Positions 38,133 to 51,410 of a DNA stretch of 64,000 bases are shown here, in pieces. Positions within the stretch are counted from its first letter, which is position 1. Every line of letters begins with the position of its first letter. The position numbers and the translations under genes were made by a program. Below the pieces are notes generated by a model, which was not told where the DNA came from, searched no databases, and saw only the letters and a program-made list of their open reading frames with translations. The stretch comes from Rhodopseudomonas faecalis (GTDB lineage Bacteria > Pseudomonadota > Alphaproteobacteria > Rhizobiales > Xanthobacteraceae), in NCBI RefSeq assembly GCF_003217325.1, contig NZ_QJTI01000024.1, positions 1 to 64,000 on the forward strand, read 5' to 3'.

Positions 38133-39359
38133 ATGAGGCGGGTTGTCGTCACTGGGATGGGTATCGTCTCATCGATCGGGAACAACACTCAGGAAGTGCT
38201 GGCGAGCCTGTTCGATGCCAAATCCGGCATCACGCGCGCCGAAAAGCACGCCGAGCTGGGTTTCCGGTCTCAGGTGCAGGGGGCTCCCACGCTCAATCCG
38301 GCCGATGTGGTCGATCGTCGTGCGATGCGCTTCCTCGGCGAAGGCGCGGCCTGGAACCATGTCGCCATGGAACAGGCGGTGCAGGATTCCGGCCTGGAAG
38401 AGGCCGATATCTCCAATCCGCGCACCGGCATTGTAATGGGCTCCGGCGGTCCGTCGGCGCGCACCATTGTTGAAGCGGCCGATATCACCCGCACCAAGGG
38501 TCCGAAGCGCGTCGGCCCGTTCGCGGTGCCGAAGGCGATGTCCTCGACCGCGTCGGCGACGCTCGCCACCTGGTTCAAGATCAAGGGCGTCAACTATTCG
38601 ATCTCCTCGGCCTGCGCGACCTCGAACCACTGCATCGGCAATGCCTATGAGCTGATCCAGTGGGGCAAGCAGGACGTGGTGTTCGCGGGCGGCTGCGAGG
38701 AACTCGACTGGTCGCTGTCGGTGCTGTTCGACGCCATGGGCGCGATGTCGTCCAAGTACAACGACACCCCGGCCACCGCGTCGCGTCCCTATGACGTCAA
38801 TCGCGACGGCTTCGTGATCGCCGGCGGCGCCGGCGTGCTGGTGCTGGAAGAGCTGGAACATGCCAAGGCGCGCGGCGCCAAGATTTATGGCGAGATCATC
38901 GGCTACGGCGCCACTTCCGACGGCTACGACATGGTGGCGCCCTCCGGCGAAGGCGCCGAGCGCTGCATGAAGATGGCGCTCGCCACCACCGGCGGCATCA
39001 AGATCGACTACATCAACCCGCATGCGACCTCGACTCCGGCCGGTGACCCGCCGGAAATCAACGCGCTCCGCAACGTGTTCGGCGCCGGCGACAAGTGCCC
39101 GCCGATCTCCGCGACCAAGGCGCTGACCGGCCACTCGCTCGGTGCCACCGGCGTGCAGGAAGCGATCTACTCGCTGCTGATGATGAATAACGGCTTCATC
39201 TGCGAAAGCGCCAACATCGTCGAGCTCGACCCGGCGTTCGCGGACATGCCGATCGTGCGCAAGCGCGTCGACAACGCCAAGCTCGGCGCCGTGCTGTCGA
39301 ACTCGTTCGGCTTCGGCGGCACCAACGCCACGCTGGTGTTCAAGCACATCGACGCCTGA
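38133..39359 (+). CDS. fabB: beta-ketoacyl-ACP synthase I
   Basis: 408 residues. Elongates the cis-3-decenoyl-ACP made by FabA. The Cys-His-His triad is visible: [25 protein letters not shown] and [16 protein letters not shown] 38133 ([16 protein letters not shown]) is preferred to ATG 38118 because it matches the family N-terminus and has GAGG upstream. It lies 90 bases after fabA. Confidence 0.96.
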   Translation: MRRVVVTGMGIVSSIGNNTQEVLASLFDAKSGITRAEKHAELGFRSQVQGAPTLNPADVVDRRAMRFLGEGAAWNHVAMEQAVQDSGLEEADISNPRTGIVMGSGGPSARTIVEAADITRTKGPKRVGPFAVPKAMSSTASATLATWFKIKGVNYSISSACATSNHCIGNAYELIQWGKQDVVFAGGCEELDWSLSVLFDAMGAMSSKYNDTPATASRPYDVNRDGFVIAGGAGVLVLEELEHAKARGAKIYGEIIGYGATSDGYDMVAPSGEGAERCMKMALATTGGIKIDYINPHATSTPAGDPPEINALRNVFGAGDKCPPISATKALTGHSLGATGVQEAIYSLLMMNNGFICESANIVELDPAFADMPIVRKRVDNAKLGAVLSNSFGFGGTNATLVFKHIDA

Positions 39360-39523
39360 CATTGTTCGCCGCCGCATCCGCGGCGGGCCAAATGTAGTGA
39401 CGAAAACCGGGACCAAGGCGGCGCTGTCACAGCGCCGTCTTGATCTTTTGGGCAAACGTTCCCGTTCGCGGCGCGCAAGCGTCGGCGGGGACAGGTTCAA
39501 CACGACTTAAAGAGAGCGGTGAG

Positions 39524-40330
39524 ATGCAGGGATTGATGCAGGGCAAGCGCGGCCTGATCATGGGTGTCGCCAACGATCATTCGATCGCCTGGGGCATGGC
39601 AAAGATGCTGGCGGCGCATGGCGCCGAGCTCGCCTTCACCTATCAGGGCGATGCGCTGGCGCGCCGGGTCAAGCCGCTCGCCGAATCGCTGAACTCCGAT
39701 CTGGTGCTGCCCTGCGACGTCGAGGACATCGCCAGCGTCGATGCGGTGTTCGACACGCTCAAGGAAAAGTGGGGCAAGCTCGATTTCGTGATCCACGCGA
39801 TCGGCTTCTCGGACAAGAACGAGCTGCGCGGCCAGTATATCGACACCAGCCGCGCCAATTTCTCGCGCACCATGGTGATCTCGTGCTTCTCGTTCACCGA
39901 GATCGCCAAGCGTGCCGCGGCGTTGATGACCGATGGCGGCGCGATGATCACGCTGACCTTCGGCGCGTCTGAGCGCGCGATGCCGAACTACAATGTGATG
40001 GGTCTGGCCAAGGCGGCGCTGGAAGCCAGCGTGCGCTATCTCGCCTGCGATCTCGGCTCGCGCGGCATCCGCGTCAATGCGATCTCGGCCGGTCCGGTGC
40101 GGACGCTGGCCGGCGCCGGCATTGGCGACTCGCGTGCGATGTTCGGCTTCATGGAAAAGCACTCGCCGCTCGGCCGCGGCGTGACGCTGGACGACCTCGG
40201 CGGCTCGGCGCTGTATCTGCTGTCGGACCTGTCGGGCGGCGTCACCGGCGAAACGCACTACGTCGATTCCGGCTACAACATCGTGCTGATGCCGAAGCCC
40301 GACGCGCTCAAGGCCGACGCGGACCAGTAA
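39524..40330 (+). CDS. fabI: enoyl-ACP reductase (NADH), FabI
   Basis: 268 residues. Reduces trans-2-enoyl-ACP with NADH. Nucleotide loop GVANDHSIAWGMAKML; catalytic Tyr-x6-Lys in YNVMGLAKAALEAS. The second active-site tyrosine of E. coli FabI (Tyr146) is a phenylalanine here: the motif reads TLTFGASERAMPNY. I believe this variant also occurs in other fabA-linked FabI proteins of Bradyrhizobiaceae. AGAGCGGTGAG precedes the ATG. It ends the fabABI set. Confidence 0.95.
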   Translation: MQGLMQGKRGLIMGVANDHSIAWGMAKMLAAHGAELAFTYQGDALARRVKPLAESLNSDLVLPCDVEDIASVDAVFDTLKEKWGKLDFVIHAIGFSDKNELRGQYIDTSRANFSRTMVISCFSFTEIAKRAAALMTDGGAMITLTFGASERAMPNYNVMGLAKAALEASVRYLACDLGSRGIRVNAISAGPVRTLAGAGIGDSRAMFGFMEKHSPLGRGVTLDDLGGSALYLLSDLSGGVTGETHYVDSGYNIVLMPKPDALKADADQ

Positions 40331-40352
40331 TCGGCAGCCTTCATTGCTGATG

Positions 40353-40450
40353 TGCCATGCCCGCGCTCAGTCGCGGGCATGTGCGTTTTGATGCCAACGG
40401 CAATTGATACCAGCGCGCTCCGCACGTCATGGCCGGGCTGGTGCGGTCAT
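40353..40450 (+). repeat. family A repeat, copy A9 (rearranged)
   Basis: Contains an arm 2-like hairpin (atgcccgcgctcagtcgcgg) and, after the caattgatacca leader, an arm 1-like ggccgggctggtgcgg with a second ggtcatggcc. The order and spacing differ from other copies, so it looks like two partial copies joined. It lies between the convergent fabI and katG. Confidence 0.6.
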
Positions 40451-40490
40451 GGCCGTCTTTGCTCATCACCGCGTGTCGGTAGCTCCAAAA

Positions 40491-40524
40491 AAAGGCCTGC
40501 ATGAGCGCACCCATGCAGGCCTTT
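40491..40524 (-). terminator. rho-independent terminator of katG
   Basis: A 13-bp perfect stem aaaggcctgcatg / catgcaggccttt with an 8-base loop, followed on the minus strand by a run of seven T residues. It lies about 90 bases past the katG stop. One of the clearest terminators in the window. Confidence 0.9.
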
Positions 40525-40615
40525 GTAGTAAGCGCAGCAGCGTCAATGCCCCATCGGCAGCATTGCCGTGCCCGCGTCGATCCCGCTTTGCGCAGCGATC
40601 GTTGATCCCGCCGGA

Positions 40616-42832
<2,217 letters not shown>

Positions 42833-42965
42833 TTAGCGGCTCTGCGTGATGCCGGAGCCGGGTGCGTCGGTGGTGGTGCGTCCCTCACAGCGATTGTCAC
42901 ACCGAAATGCGACGGCAGCTTGAGCTGGATTGATCATAAGGTCCATTCGCTTTACCTTGCATCTG

Positions 42966-42984
42966 CGATCAGATAATCTGATCG
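42966..42984. promoter_or_regulatory. perfect 19-base palindrome at the oxyR start
   Basis: cgatcagat-a-atctgatcg, a perfect 9-1-9 inverted repeat ending four bases before the oxyR ATG. It contains the T-N11-A spacing of LysR-type sites. No purine-rich ribosome site is visible, because the palindrome occupies that position. Likely an autoregulatory operator, possibly also serving katG, whose start lies 158 bases to the left. Confidence 0.6.
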
Positions 42985-42988
42985 GGCT

Positions 42989-43912
42989 ATGATCACGCTG
43001 CGCCAGCTCCGCTATCTGTCCGCGCTCGCCAAGCATGGCCATTTCGGCCGTGCGGCAGAAGCCTGCGCGGTGACGCAGCCAGCGCTATCGATGCAGATCC
43101 GCGATCTGGAACGCACCTTAGGGGTGTTACTGGTGGAGCGGCGGCCGGGCGAGGTGCTGCTCACCGACATCGGCCGCGAGATCGTGCGGCGCGGCGACGA
43201 ACTGCTGACCGGCGCGCGCGACCTGATGGATTACGCCCGGCACCGCGCCCAGCCGCTGACCGGGCGGCTGACTTTGGGCGCGATCCCCTCACTCGCGCCC
43301 TATCTGCTGCCGCGCATCCTTCCGGCGTTGCAGCGCCGCTTTCCGGAATTGCGGCTGGAACTGCGTGAAACCCAGACCAAGCTGCTGCTGGCCGATCTAC
43401 GTAGCGGCGCGCTCGATGCCGCGCTGCTCGCGCTGCCAGCCGGTGATGACGATATGCGCGCGCTGCCGCTGTTTCAGGATCGCTTTCTGCTGGCGGTGCC
43501 GGCCGATGATCCGCGCGCCGCGCAGCCGTTCGTCAGCGTCGAGGACATCGACCAGAGCCGTCTGATCCTGCTGGAAGACGGCCACTGCCTGCGCGATCAG
43601 GCGCTGGCGTTTTGCGCCACCGCCGCTCGCGGGCTCCATGGCGGCGTCAGCGGCGCCAGTTTTGGCGCCTCCAGCCTGTCGACGGTGATGCAGATGGTGG
43701 CGTGCGGCTACGGCATCACGCTGATTCCGCAGATCGCCGCCGCGGTCGAAGGTCGCGATGACCGGGTGAAACTGCTGCCGCTCGAGGAGCCGCAGCCCGG
43801 CCGCTCGATCGGGCTGGTGTTCCGCGCCACTTCACCGCGCCGCGCCGATTTCGAGGCGCTCGGCGAGGTGGTGCAGCAGGCGGTGGCGGGGCCAACGACC
43901 ACCAGCAAGTGA
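42989..43912 (+). CDS. oxyR: hydrogen peroxide-sensing regulator OxyR
   Basis: 307 residues of the LysR family. N-terminal HTH (RQLRYLSALAKHGHFGRAAE, VTQPALSMQIRDLE). The redox cysteines align with Cys199 and Cys208 of E. coli OxyR in DGHCLRDQALAFC. Disulfide formation by peroxide activates katG transcription. A perfect palindrome abuts the start codon, suggesting autorepression. Its position divergent to katG confirms the assignment. Confidence 0.95.
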   Translation: MITLRQLRYLSALAKHGHFGRAAEACAVTQPALSMQIRDLERTLGVLLVERRPGEVLLTDIGREIVRRGDELLTGARDLMDYARHRAQPLTGRLTLGAIPSLAPYLLPRILPALQRRFPELRLELRETQTKLLLADLRSGALDAALLALPAGDDDMRALPLFQDRFLLAVPADDPRAAQPFVSVEDIDQSRLILLEDGHCLRDQALAFCATAARGLHGGVSGASFGASSLSTVMQMVACGYGITLIPQIAAAVEGRDDRVKLLPLEEPQPGRSIGLVFRATSPRRADFEALGEVVQQAVAGPTTTSK

Positions 43913-43930
43913 CACCCACCTCTCCACGCG

Positions 43931-44020
43931 CGTCGTGGCCGGGCTCGTCCCGGTCATCCACGTCTTTGAACTTGCGAGGCTTTTAAGACGTGGATACCCG
44001 CGACAAGCGCGGGTATGACG
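43931..44020 (+). repeat. family A repeat, copy A10
   Basis: Forward copy between convergent oxyR and the thiolase gene, which ends 25 bases later. Arm 1 tggccgggctcgtcccggtc has one change; arm 2 reads atacccgcgacaagcgcggg, with the compensating tat at the other side of the stem. Confidence 0.75.
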
Positions 44021-44045
44021 GGTCATCAGGTCTCGGCCGGAGGTT

Positions 44046-45251
<1,206 letters not shown>

Positions 45252-45440
45252 CGTGCAGCTCCCTGATCGTCATGGTCCGCACTTGCTGGCGGATGCGGCG
45301 CGATTTGTAAAAAGCGCGGCTAAAGGCGTCAAACGGCTGACGCGGCGCCGCTGAGCCCACGGGACTGATTGCCGGTTCCAGGTTTTAGATGTAGCCTTTC
45401 TCAACCATCCCGCGTGGAAATGCTGTGTGGAGTGCCTGTC

Positions 45441-45656
45441 ATGTCCCACAAAGCCTATTGTCCATCCTGCGGCCGGATGATCGTCGATTGCGGCATGCCC
45501 GACAATCACAAGGACCATTTCTACGGGTCCGGCTCCTGCAACAACGGCCATCCGGCGCAATCGATCTCGCTGAGTTGCGGCGGCGGCCGGCTCAACCTGG
45601 AAATGGCGCCCGAGCAGGCCGAGCAGCAGCCCGCCAGCGACGACAAAGATCGATAA
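45441..45656 (+). CDS. small Cys/His-rich protein, unknown
   Basis: 71 residues with GGAG eight bases upstream. The sequence contains five cysteines: an early CPSCGRMIVDCG, then CNNGH and SLSCGGG, plus several histidines (DNHKDHF). The first CxxC with later CxxxH could hold zinc, but no named finger family is evident. There is no signal peptide. It lies between the thiolase and mutS, upstream of mutS in the same direction with a 147-base gap. Its function is unknown. Confidence 0.6.
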   Translation: MSHKAYCPSCGRMIVDCGMPDNHKDHFYGSGSCNNGHPAQSISLSCGGGRLNLEMAPEQAEQQPASDDKDR

Positions 45657-45803
45657 AGGCCAAGCCGGTTGCGCGCCGCTGCGGCGGGCGGGCTGTGCCG
45701 ACGCATGGCCGCGCGGCTTTGTTGTATCGGCTTGCTGCATCGGCATTGGATAACCCAGCCGGGCCGTGATCGCGGCGGCAATTCTTGCTAGCGTCCGGCC
45801 GCC

Positions 45804-48524
45804 ATGACGATCGAGCCTTCCGTATCTTCTTCGCCCCAGCCCGTCCTTGCCGCGGAGCCGCCTGCGCGCGTCTCGCCGATGATGGAGCAGTATCACGAGA
45901 TCAAAGCCGCCAATCTGGGGCTCTTGCTGTTCTACCGGATGGGCGATTTCTACGAGCTGTTCTTTGACGACGCCGAGGTCGCCTCGCGCGCGCTCGGCAT
46001 CACGCTGACCAAGCGCGGCAAGCATCTCGGCCAAGACATTCCGATGTGCGGCGTGCCGGTCGAGCGCGCCGATGATTATCTGCACCGGCTGATCGCGCTC
46101 GGCCACCGCGTCGCGGTGTGCGAGCAGACCGAGGACCCGGCCGCGGCGCGCGCCCGCAAAAGCGTGGTGCGGCGCGACGTGGTCCGGCTGATCACGCCGG
46201 GCACGCTCACCGAAGACACGCTGCTCGACGCCCGCGCCAACAACTATCTGCTGGCGATCGCGCGCGCCAAGGCCGCGGGCGGCGACCGCATCGGGCTCGC
46301 CTGGATCGACATCTCGACCTCGGAATTCATCGTCACCGAATGCAGCGGCCCGGAACTCGCCGCCACGCTGGCGCGCATCAATCCCAATGAAGCGATCGTC
46401 ACCGACGCGCTCTATAGCGATCCGGAGTACGGCCCGCTGCTGCGCGAGCTGGCGGCGGTGACGCCGCTGACCCGCGATGTGTTCGATTCCGCCACCGCCG
46501 AGCGGCGGCTGTGTGATTACTTCGCGGTCGCCACTATGGATGGCCTCGCCGCGATGTCGCGGCTGGAAGCGACCGCGGCTGCGGCCTGCATCACCTATGT
46601 CGAGCGCACCCAGCTCGGCAAAAAGCCGCCGCTGTCGCCGCCCTCGCGCGAATTGTCCGGCGCCACCATGGCGATCGATCCGGCAACCCGCGCCAATCTC
46701 GAATTGACGCGAACGCTGGCCGGCGAACGGCGCGGCTCGCTGCTCGACGCCATTGATTGCACCGTGACCGCGGCCGGCTCGCGGCTGCTGGCGCAGCGGC
46801 TCGCGGCGCCGCTGACCGATGCCGAAGCGATCGCGCATCGGCTCGATGCGGTGGCGGCGTTTGTCGCCGAACCCATGCTGCGTGACAGTCTGCGCTCTAC
46901 GCTGCGCGCGGCGCCCGATATGTCGCGCGCGCTGGCGCGGCTGTCGGTCGGGCGCGGCGGCCCGCGTGATCTCGCCGCGCTGCGCGACGGCGTGCTCGCG
47001 GCCGATGATGCGCTGGCGCAGCTCGGCACGCTCGCCGAGCTGCCGCAGGAAATCAGAGCGGCGGCAGCGGCGCTGCGGCGACCATCGCGCGACTTGGCGC
47101 AGGAGTTTTCAAAGGCGCTCGCCGAGGAGCTGCCGCTGCAAAAGCGCGACGGCGGCTTTGTGCGTGGCAACTATCTGCCGGCGCTCGATGAGGCGCGCGA
47201 GCTGCGCGATGCCTCGCGCCAGGTGGTGGCGGCGATGCAGGCGCGCTACGCCGACGACACCGGCATCAAGACCCTGAAGATCCGGCACAACAATGTGCTC
47301 GGCTATTTCGTCGAAGTCACCGCGCAGCATGGCGACCGGCTGATGACGGCGCCGCTCAACGCCACCTTCATCCATCGCCAGACCTTGGCCGGGCAGGTGC
47401 GGTTCACCACCGCCGAGCTTGGCGAAATCGAAGCGAAGATCGCCAATGCCGGCGAGCGCGCGCTCGGGCTGGAGCTGGAAGTGTTCGAGCAGCTCGCGGC
47501 GATGGTGATCGCCGCCGGCGATGATCTGCGCGCCGCCGCGCAGGCGTTCGCGCTGCTCGACGTGACGCTGGCGCTCGCCAAGCTCGCCGCCGACGACAAT
47601 TATGTGCGGCCCGAGGTTGATAGTTCGCTGGCGTTTGCGATCGAAGGCGGCCGTCATCCGGTGGTGGAACAGGCGCTCAAGCGCGACGGCCAGCCGTTCA
47701 TCGCCAATGCCTGCGATCTGTCGCCGGCGCCCGGCCAGCAATCCGGCCAGATCTGGCTGCTGACCGGTCCGAACATGGCCGGTAAATCGACTTTTCTGCG
47801 CCAGAACGCGCTGATCGCGCTCTTGGCGCAGATCGGCTCATTCGTGCCGGCGTCGCGGGCGCGGATCGGCATTGTCGATCGGTTGTTCTCGCGGGTCGGT
47901 GCCGCGGATGATCTGGCGCGTGGCCGCTCGACCTTCATGGTGGAAATGGTCGAGACCGCGGTGATCCTCAATCAGGCCAGCGACCGGGCGCTGGTGATCC
48001 TCGATGAGATCGGGCGCGGCACCGCGACCTTCGATGGTCTGTCGATCGCCTGGGCCGCGATCGAACATCTGCACGAAGCCAATCGCTGCCGGGCTTTGTT
48101 CGCGACCCACTATCATGAGCTGACCGCGCTATCGTCAAAACTGCCGCGGCTGTTCAACGCCACCGTCCGCGTCAAGGAATGGCACGGTGAGGTGGTGTTT
48201 TTGCATGAAGTGATGCCGGGTTCGGCCGATCGCTCCTACGGCATCCAGGTCGCGAAGCTGGCCGGGCTGCCGCCGAGCGTGATCAGCCGCGCCAAGGCGG
48301 TGCTCGCCAAGCTCGAGGCCAATGATCGCGGCCAGTCGGTGCGGGCGCTGGCCGATGATCTGCCGCTGTTTGCGCTGACCGCGCGCGCGCCGGCCGAGCC
48401 GGCGCTGCCATCGGAAGCCGAGCAATTGATCGAGGCGGTGCGCGGCCTGCATCCCGATGAGATGTCGCCGCGCGAGGCTTTGGAGGCGCTGTACGCGCTG
48501 CAGGCCAAGTTGCCGAAACGCTGA
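45804..48524 (+). CDS. mutS: DNA mismatch repair protein MutS
   Basis: 906 residues. The mismatch-reading Phe-x-Glu is in [10 protein letters not shown] near residue 50. The ATPase domain has Walker [16 protein letters not shown], Walker [18 protein letters not shown] and the [10 protein letters not shown] switch. The C-terminal tail ([20 protein letters not shown]) is the usual tetramerisation region. Binds mismatches and recruits MutL. The length and both ends match alphaproteobacterial MutS, so it is complete. Confidence 0.97.
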   Translation: MTIEPSVSSSPQPVLAAEPPARVSPMMEQYHEIKAANLGLLLFYRMGDFYELFFDDAEVASRALGITLTKRGKHLGQDIPMCGVPVERADDYLHRLIALGHRVAVCEQTEDPAAARARKSVVRRDVVRLITPGTLTEDTLLDARANNYLLAIARAKAAGGDRIGLAWIDISTSEFIVTECSGPELAATLARINPNEAIVTDALYSDPEYGPLLRELAAVTPLTRDVFDSATAERRLCDYFAVATMDGLAAMSRLEATAAAACITYVERTQLGKKPPLSPPSRELSGATMAIDPATRANLELTRTLAGERRGSLLDAIDCTVTAAGSRLLAQRLAAPLTDAEAIAHRLDAVAAFVAEPMLRDSLRSTLRAAPDMSRALARLSVGRGGPRDLAALRDGVLAADDALAQLGTLAELPQEIRAAAAALRRPSRDLAQEFSKALAEELPLQKRDGGFVRGNYLPALDEARELRDASRQVVAAMQARYADDTGIKTLKIRHNNVLGYFVEVTAQHGDRLMTAPLNATFIHRQTLAGQVRFTTAELGEIEAKIANAGERALGLELEVFEQLAAMVIAAGDDLRAAAQAFALLDVTLALAKLAADDNYVRPEVDSSLAFAIEGGRHPVVEQALKRDGQPFIANACDLSPAPGQQSGQIWLLTGPNMAGKSTFLRQNALIALLAQIGSFVPASRARIGIVDRLFSRVGAADDLARGRSTFMVEMVETAVILNQASDRALVILDEIGRGTATFDGLSIAWAAIEHLHEANRCRALFATHYHELTALSSKLPRLFNATVRVKEWHGEVVFLHEVMPGSADRSYGIQVAKLAGLPPSVISRAKAVLAKLEANDRGQSVRALADDLPLFALTARAPAEPALPSEAEQLIEAVRGLHPDEMSPREALEALYALQAKLPKR

Positions 48525-48554
48525 GTGTGGACGGAGCCGCGACCGTTCGCCGCG

Positions 48555-49079
48555 TCAGTTCACCTTCTCATCGGCATAGACGCCCCACAGCCGCTCCTGC
48601 TGGATCCAGCCGTCAAAGCCATTGCCGGTGATCCGGCACCAGCCGGAGGCGCACTGCTTGATCTGCGCCACCACGCCGACCTGCAGCCGGGCCGCGACCG
48701 CGCTTTTCGGGTCGGCGCGGTCATAGATCGGCGCCAGCTCGTCCTTGTTCTTCATGGTCACCACCGCGGTGCGGCGGCCGGACAGCAGCGAATGGTACAC
48801 CCAGCCCTCGGCGCCTTCGGAATCGCGCACCCGGCGCCAATTCTCGAATTCCGCGGTGATCTCGACCGGCAGTCCGGAGCGGGTATAGACCCAGGCAACG
48901 TCGTTATCCTTGGTCGGGCCGGCGCGGACGTTAACGTGATCGGATTTCAGGCTGACATAGCGCGGAATCGGCAGGCCACTGGCCGAGGTCGGCGCGTCTT
49001 TGGCGGCAGAAGCCGTCGGCAGCCCGCTCAAAATTGCGGCAGCCACCACCAGCAAACCCGTCACACGCCCCACAACCAT
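48555..49079 (-). CDS. secreted bacterial SH3-domain protein
   Basis: 174 residues. A signal peptide covers about residues 1-26 (VTGLLVVAAAILSGLPTASAA). Two bacterial SH3-like repeats follow: YVSLKSDHVNVRAGPTKDND with VEITAEFENWRRVRDSEGAE and GWVYHSLLSGRR, then a second ending WCRITGNGFDGWIQQERLWG. Such domains bind peptidoglycan. ATG 49079 is chosen because GAGGAGG lies eight bases upstream; the frame to 49172 is ignored. It is convergent with mutS, 30 bases apart. Confidence 0.85.
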   Translation of the reverse strand: MVVGRVTGLLVVAAAILSGLPTASAAKDAPTSASGLPIPRYVSLKSDHVNVRAGPTKDNDVAWVYTRSGLPVEITAEFENWRRVRDSEGAEGWVYHSLLSGRRTAVVTMKNKDELAPIYDRADPKSAVAARLQVGVVAQIKQCASGWCRITGNGFDGWIQQERLWGVYADEKVN

Positions 49080-49461
49080 ACCCTTACCTCCTCGCGAAAC
49101 TGGTACTCCATCCTCGGCCGACCGAATCCAGGGTGCCGGCCGCACGCAAAGCACGGCATTGCTGCGTCGCATCCTTCGGTTATCGCCGCTGAATTCCCTG
49201 GCTTCGAATGTTCGGGCTCAGCCTCTTGGGTTCTTGTCTTGGGCCAACCTTCTGCTAGAGAGGACCCAATATCGGAGGCCCGCAGCAACGGTGCTCCGCA
49301 AGAAAAACCCAAGGTCACCGTTCGATGACGCCGCGACCGCTGTGGCGGAGTTTCGAGCAACCGGGTTAACGAGGACTGAACGAGGAGTGCCGAATTCGAG
49401 CTTCGCCCGTCTTGAGGGCTGATCTGACGAGCGATCTCCCGAATTCACTTGAGAGCAGGAC
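49080..49461. other. gene-free divergent region
   Basis: 382 bases between the starts of the SH3 protein and the 2-hydroxyacid dehydrogenase. The short frames are shadows with no support. The sequence from 49225 (cttgggttcttgtcttggg) has a promoter-like look toward the right, but no box can be defended. No repeat of families A, B or C is found. Confidence 0.4.
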
Positions 49462-50463
49462 ATGCCGGTTAAGAAAAAGCCTCTGGTTGTCGTGACCCGC
49501 AAACTGCCGGACTCGATCGAGACCCGGATGCGGGAACTGTTCGATACCAAGCTCAATCTCGACGACGTGCCGATGACCGCCGATCAGCTGGCCGAGGCGG
49601 TGCGGACCGCCGACGTGCTGGTGCCGACGGTGACCGACCAGATCACCGACGACCTGCTCCAGCAGCCCGACTGCAAGCTGAAGCTGATCGCCCATTTCGG
49701 CAACGGCATCGACAACATCAATGTCGCCGCCGCCCATGCCCGCGGCATCACCGTCACCAACACGCCCAAGGTGCTGACCGAAGACACCGCCGACATGACC
49801 ATGGCGCTGATCCTGGCGGTGCCGCGCCGGCTGATCGAAGGCGCATCCTTGCTGCCCGGCGGTCAGGACTGGCCCGGCTGGTCGCCGACCTGGATGCTCG
49901 GTCGCCGGCTTGGCGGCAAGCGGCTCGGCATCATCGGCATGGGCCGGATCGGCCAGGCGGTGGCGCGCCGCGCCCGCACTTTTGGGCTGCAGATCCACTA
50001 TCACAACCGCAAGCCGGTCGCGCCCAAGATCGCCGACGAACTCGGCGCCACCTATTGGGACAGTCTCGACCAGATGCTGGCGCGGATGGACATCATCTCG
50101 GTGAATTGTCCGCACACCCCGGCGACCTTCCATCTGTTGTCGGCGCGCCGGCTAAAGCTGATCCGCAAGGACGCCTATGTCGTCAACACCGCGCGCGGCG
50201 AGGTGATCGACGAAGAAACCCTGATCAAGCTGATCGAAGCCGGCGACATCGCCGGCGCCGGGCTCGACGTCTATGAGCACGAGCCCTTGGTCAGCCCGAA
50301 ACTGATCCGGCTGGCGCAGCAGGGCAAGGTGGTGCTGCTGCCGCATATGGGCTCGGCCACCATCGAAGGCCGGGTCGAGATGGGCGAGAAGGTGATCATC
50401 AACATCCGCACCTTCCTCGACAATCACAAGCCGCCGGATCGCGTGCTGCCCAACATGCTGTGA
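49462..50463 (+). CDS. 2-hydroxyacid dehydrogenase, GyaR-like (glyoxylate/hydroxypyruvate reductase)
   Basis: 333 residues. NAD(P) loop GIIGMGRIGQAVARRA near residue 155; catalytic Arg in VNTARGEVIDEE, Glu in DVYEHEPLV, His in VLLPHMGSATIEGR. The early IAHFGNGIDNINVAAAHARG is usual for D-glycerate dehydrogenase/glyoxylate reductase. Reduces glyoxylate or hydroxypyruvate, or oxidises D-glycerate; cofactor choice not decided. GAGAGCAGGAC precedes the ATG. It is convergent with the MoeB/ThiF-like gene, 30 bases apart. Confidence 0.9.
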   Translation: MPVKKKPLVVVTRKLPDSIETRMRELFDTKLNLDDVPMTADQLAEAVRTADVLVPTVTDQITDDLLQQPDCKLKLIAHFGNGIDNINVAAAHARGITVTNTPKVLTEDTADMTMALILAVPRRLIEGASLLPGGQDWPGWSPTWMLGRRLGGKRLGIIGMGRIGQAVARRARTFGLQIHYHNRKPVAPKIADELGATYWDSLDQMLARMDIISVNCPHTPATFHLLSARRLKLIRKDAYVVNTARGEVIDEETLIKLIEAGDIAGAGLDVYEHEPLVSPKLIRLAQQGKVVLLPHMGSATIEGRVEMGEKVIINIRTFLDNHKPPDRVLPNML

Positions 50464-50493
50464 TCGCGCGGCGCGCCGACGCGGAGCGCGCCG

Positions 50494-51294
50494 TCAGCGA
50501 TGGCCGCTCAGATCGACAATGGTCGGCGCATCGCCATTCAAAGGATTATGCGGATCACGCCGGTAACGCAGCGTCTCAAAACGCATCGCGCGGGCGTCGA
50601 TCATCAACAGCCGTCCGACCAGACTGTCGCCAAAGCCGACGATCTCGCGGATCGCTTCCAGCGCCATCATCGAGCCGATCATGCCGGCCAGCGCGCCAAG
50701 CACGCCGGCTTCCTGACAGGTCGGCACCGCGCCGGGCGGCGGCGGCTCCGGAAACAGGCAGCGATAGCTTGGGTTCAGCTCGCCCGCGGCGTTGCGCTCA
50801 TGGGCTCGGATCGTGGTCACCGAGCCGTCGAACGCGCCGAGCGCGCCGGTGATCAGCGGTTTTCGCGCCAAATAGCAGCCATCCGACACCAGATAGCGCG
50901 TCGCGAAATTGTCGGAGCCGTCGATCACCAGATCATAGCCGCCAAACAAGTCGAGCGCGTTGCCGGCATTGAGCCGCAGCGGGTGTCCGACGAACTGCAC
51001 ATGCGGGTTGAGCGCCTGCACCCGGTCGGCGGCGCTGTCGACCTTGCGCCGGCCAAGGTCCGGCGTGCCGTGAATGATCTGGCGCTGCAGATTGGACAGC
51101 GACACCGTGTCGTCATCGACCGCGCCAAGCCGGCCGACGCCCGCCGCCGCCAGATACATCAGCACCGGCGCGCCGAGGCCGCCGGCGCCGATCACCAGCA
51201 CCGCGGCCTGTTGCAGCTTGGCCTGGCCGGGGCCGCCGACCTCCTGCAGCACGATATGGCGGGCATAGCGTTCGAGTTCGGTGGGGCTCAGCAT
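50494..51294 (-). CDS. HesA/MoeB/ThiF family adenylyltransferase
   Basis: 266 residues of the E1-like family, which adenylates the C-terminal glycine of MoaD- or ThiS-type sulfur carriers. ATP loop VIGAGGLGAPVLMYLAAAGV, DDDTVSLSNLQRQ, and the cysteine-bearing SYRCLFPEPPPPGAVPTCQE, with a candidate catalytic cysteine in PTCQEAGVLG. No moa, moe or thi gene is near, so MoeB versus ThiF cannot be settled. ATG 51294 (MLSPTELERYARHIV) is the family start. Confidence 0.88.
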   Translation of the reverse strand: MLSPTELERYARHIVLQEVGGPGQAKLQQAAVLVIGAGGLGAPVLMYLAAAGVGRLGAVDDDTVSLSNLQRQIIHGTPDLGRRKVDSAADRVQALNPHVQFVGHPLRLNAGNALDLFGGYDLVIDGSDNFATRYLVSDGCYLARKPLITGALGAFDGSVTTIRAHERNAAGELNPSYRCLFPEPPPPGAVPTCQEAGVLGALAGMIGSMMALEAIREIVGFGDSLVGRLLMIDARAMRFETLRYRRDPHNPLNGDAPTIVDLSGHR

Positions 51295-51410
51295 GATGGC
51301 GTGACATTCCTGTTCGGCGGGGCCGCGCCAGGGCTGAACCCGCATGCCGTTGTCGCCGACCAAGACGGTGTGCTTAGCTGCGCGTCCTGAGCGCGACCGC
51401 GGGAATTGTC

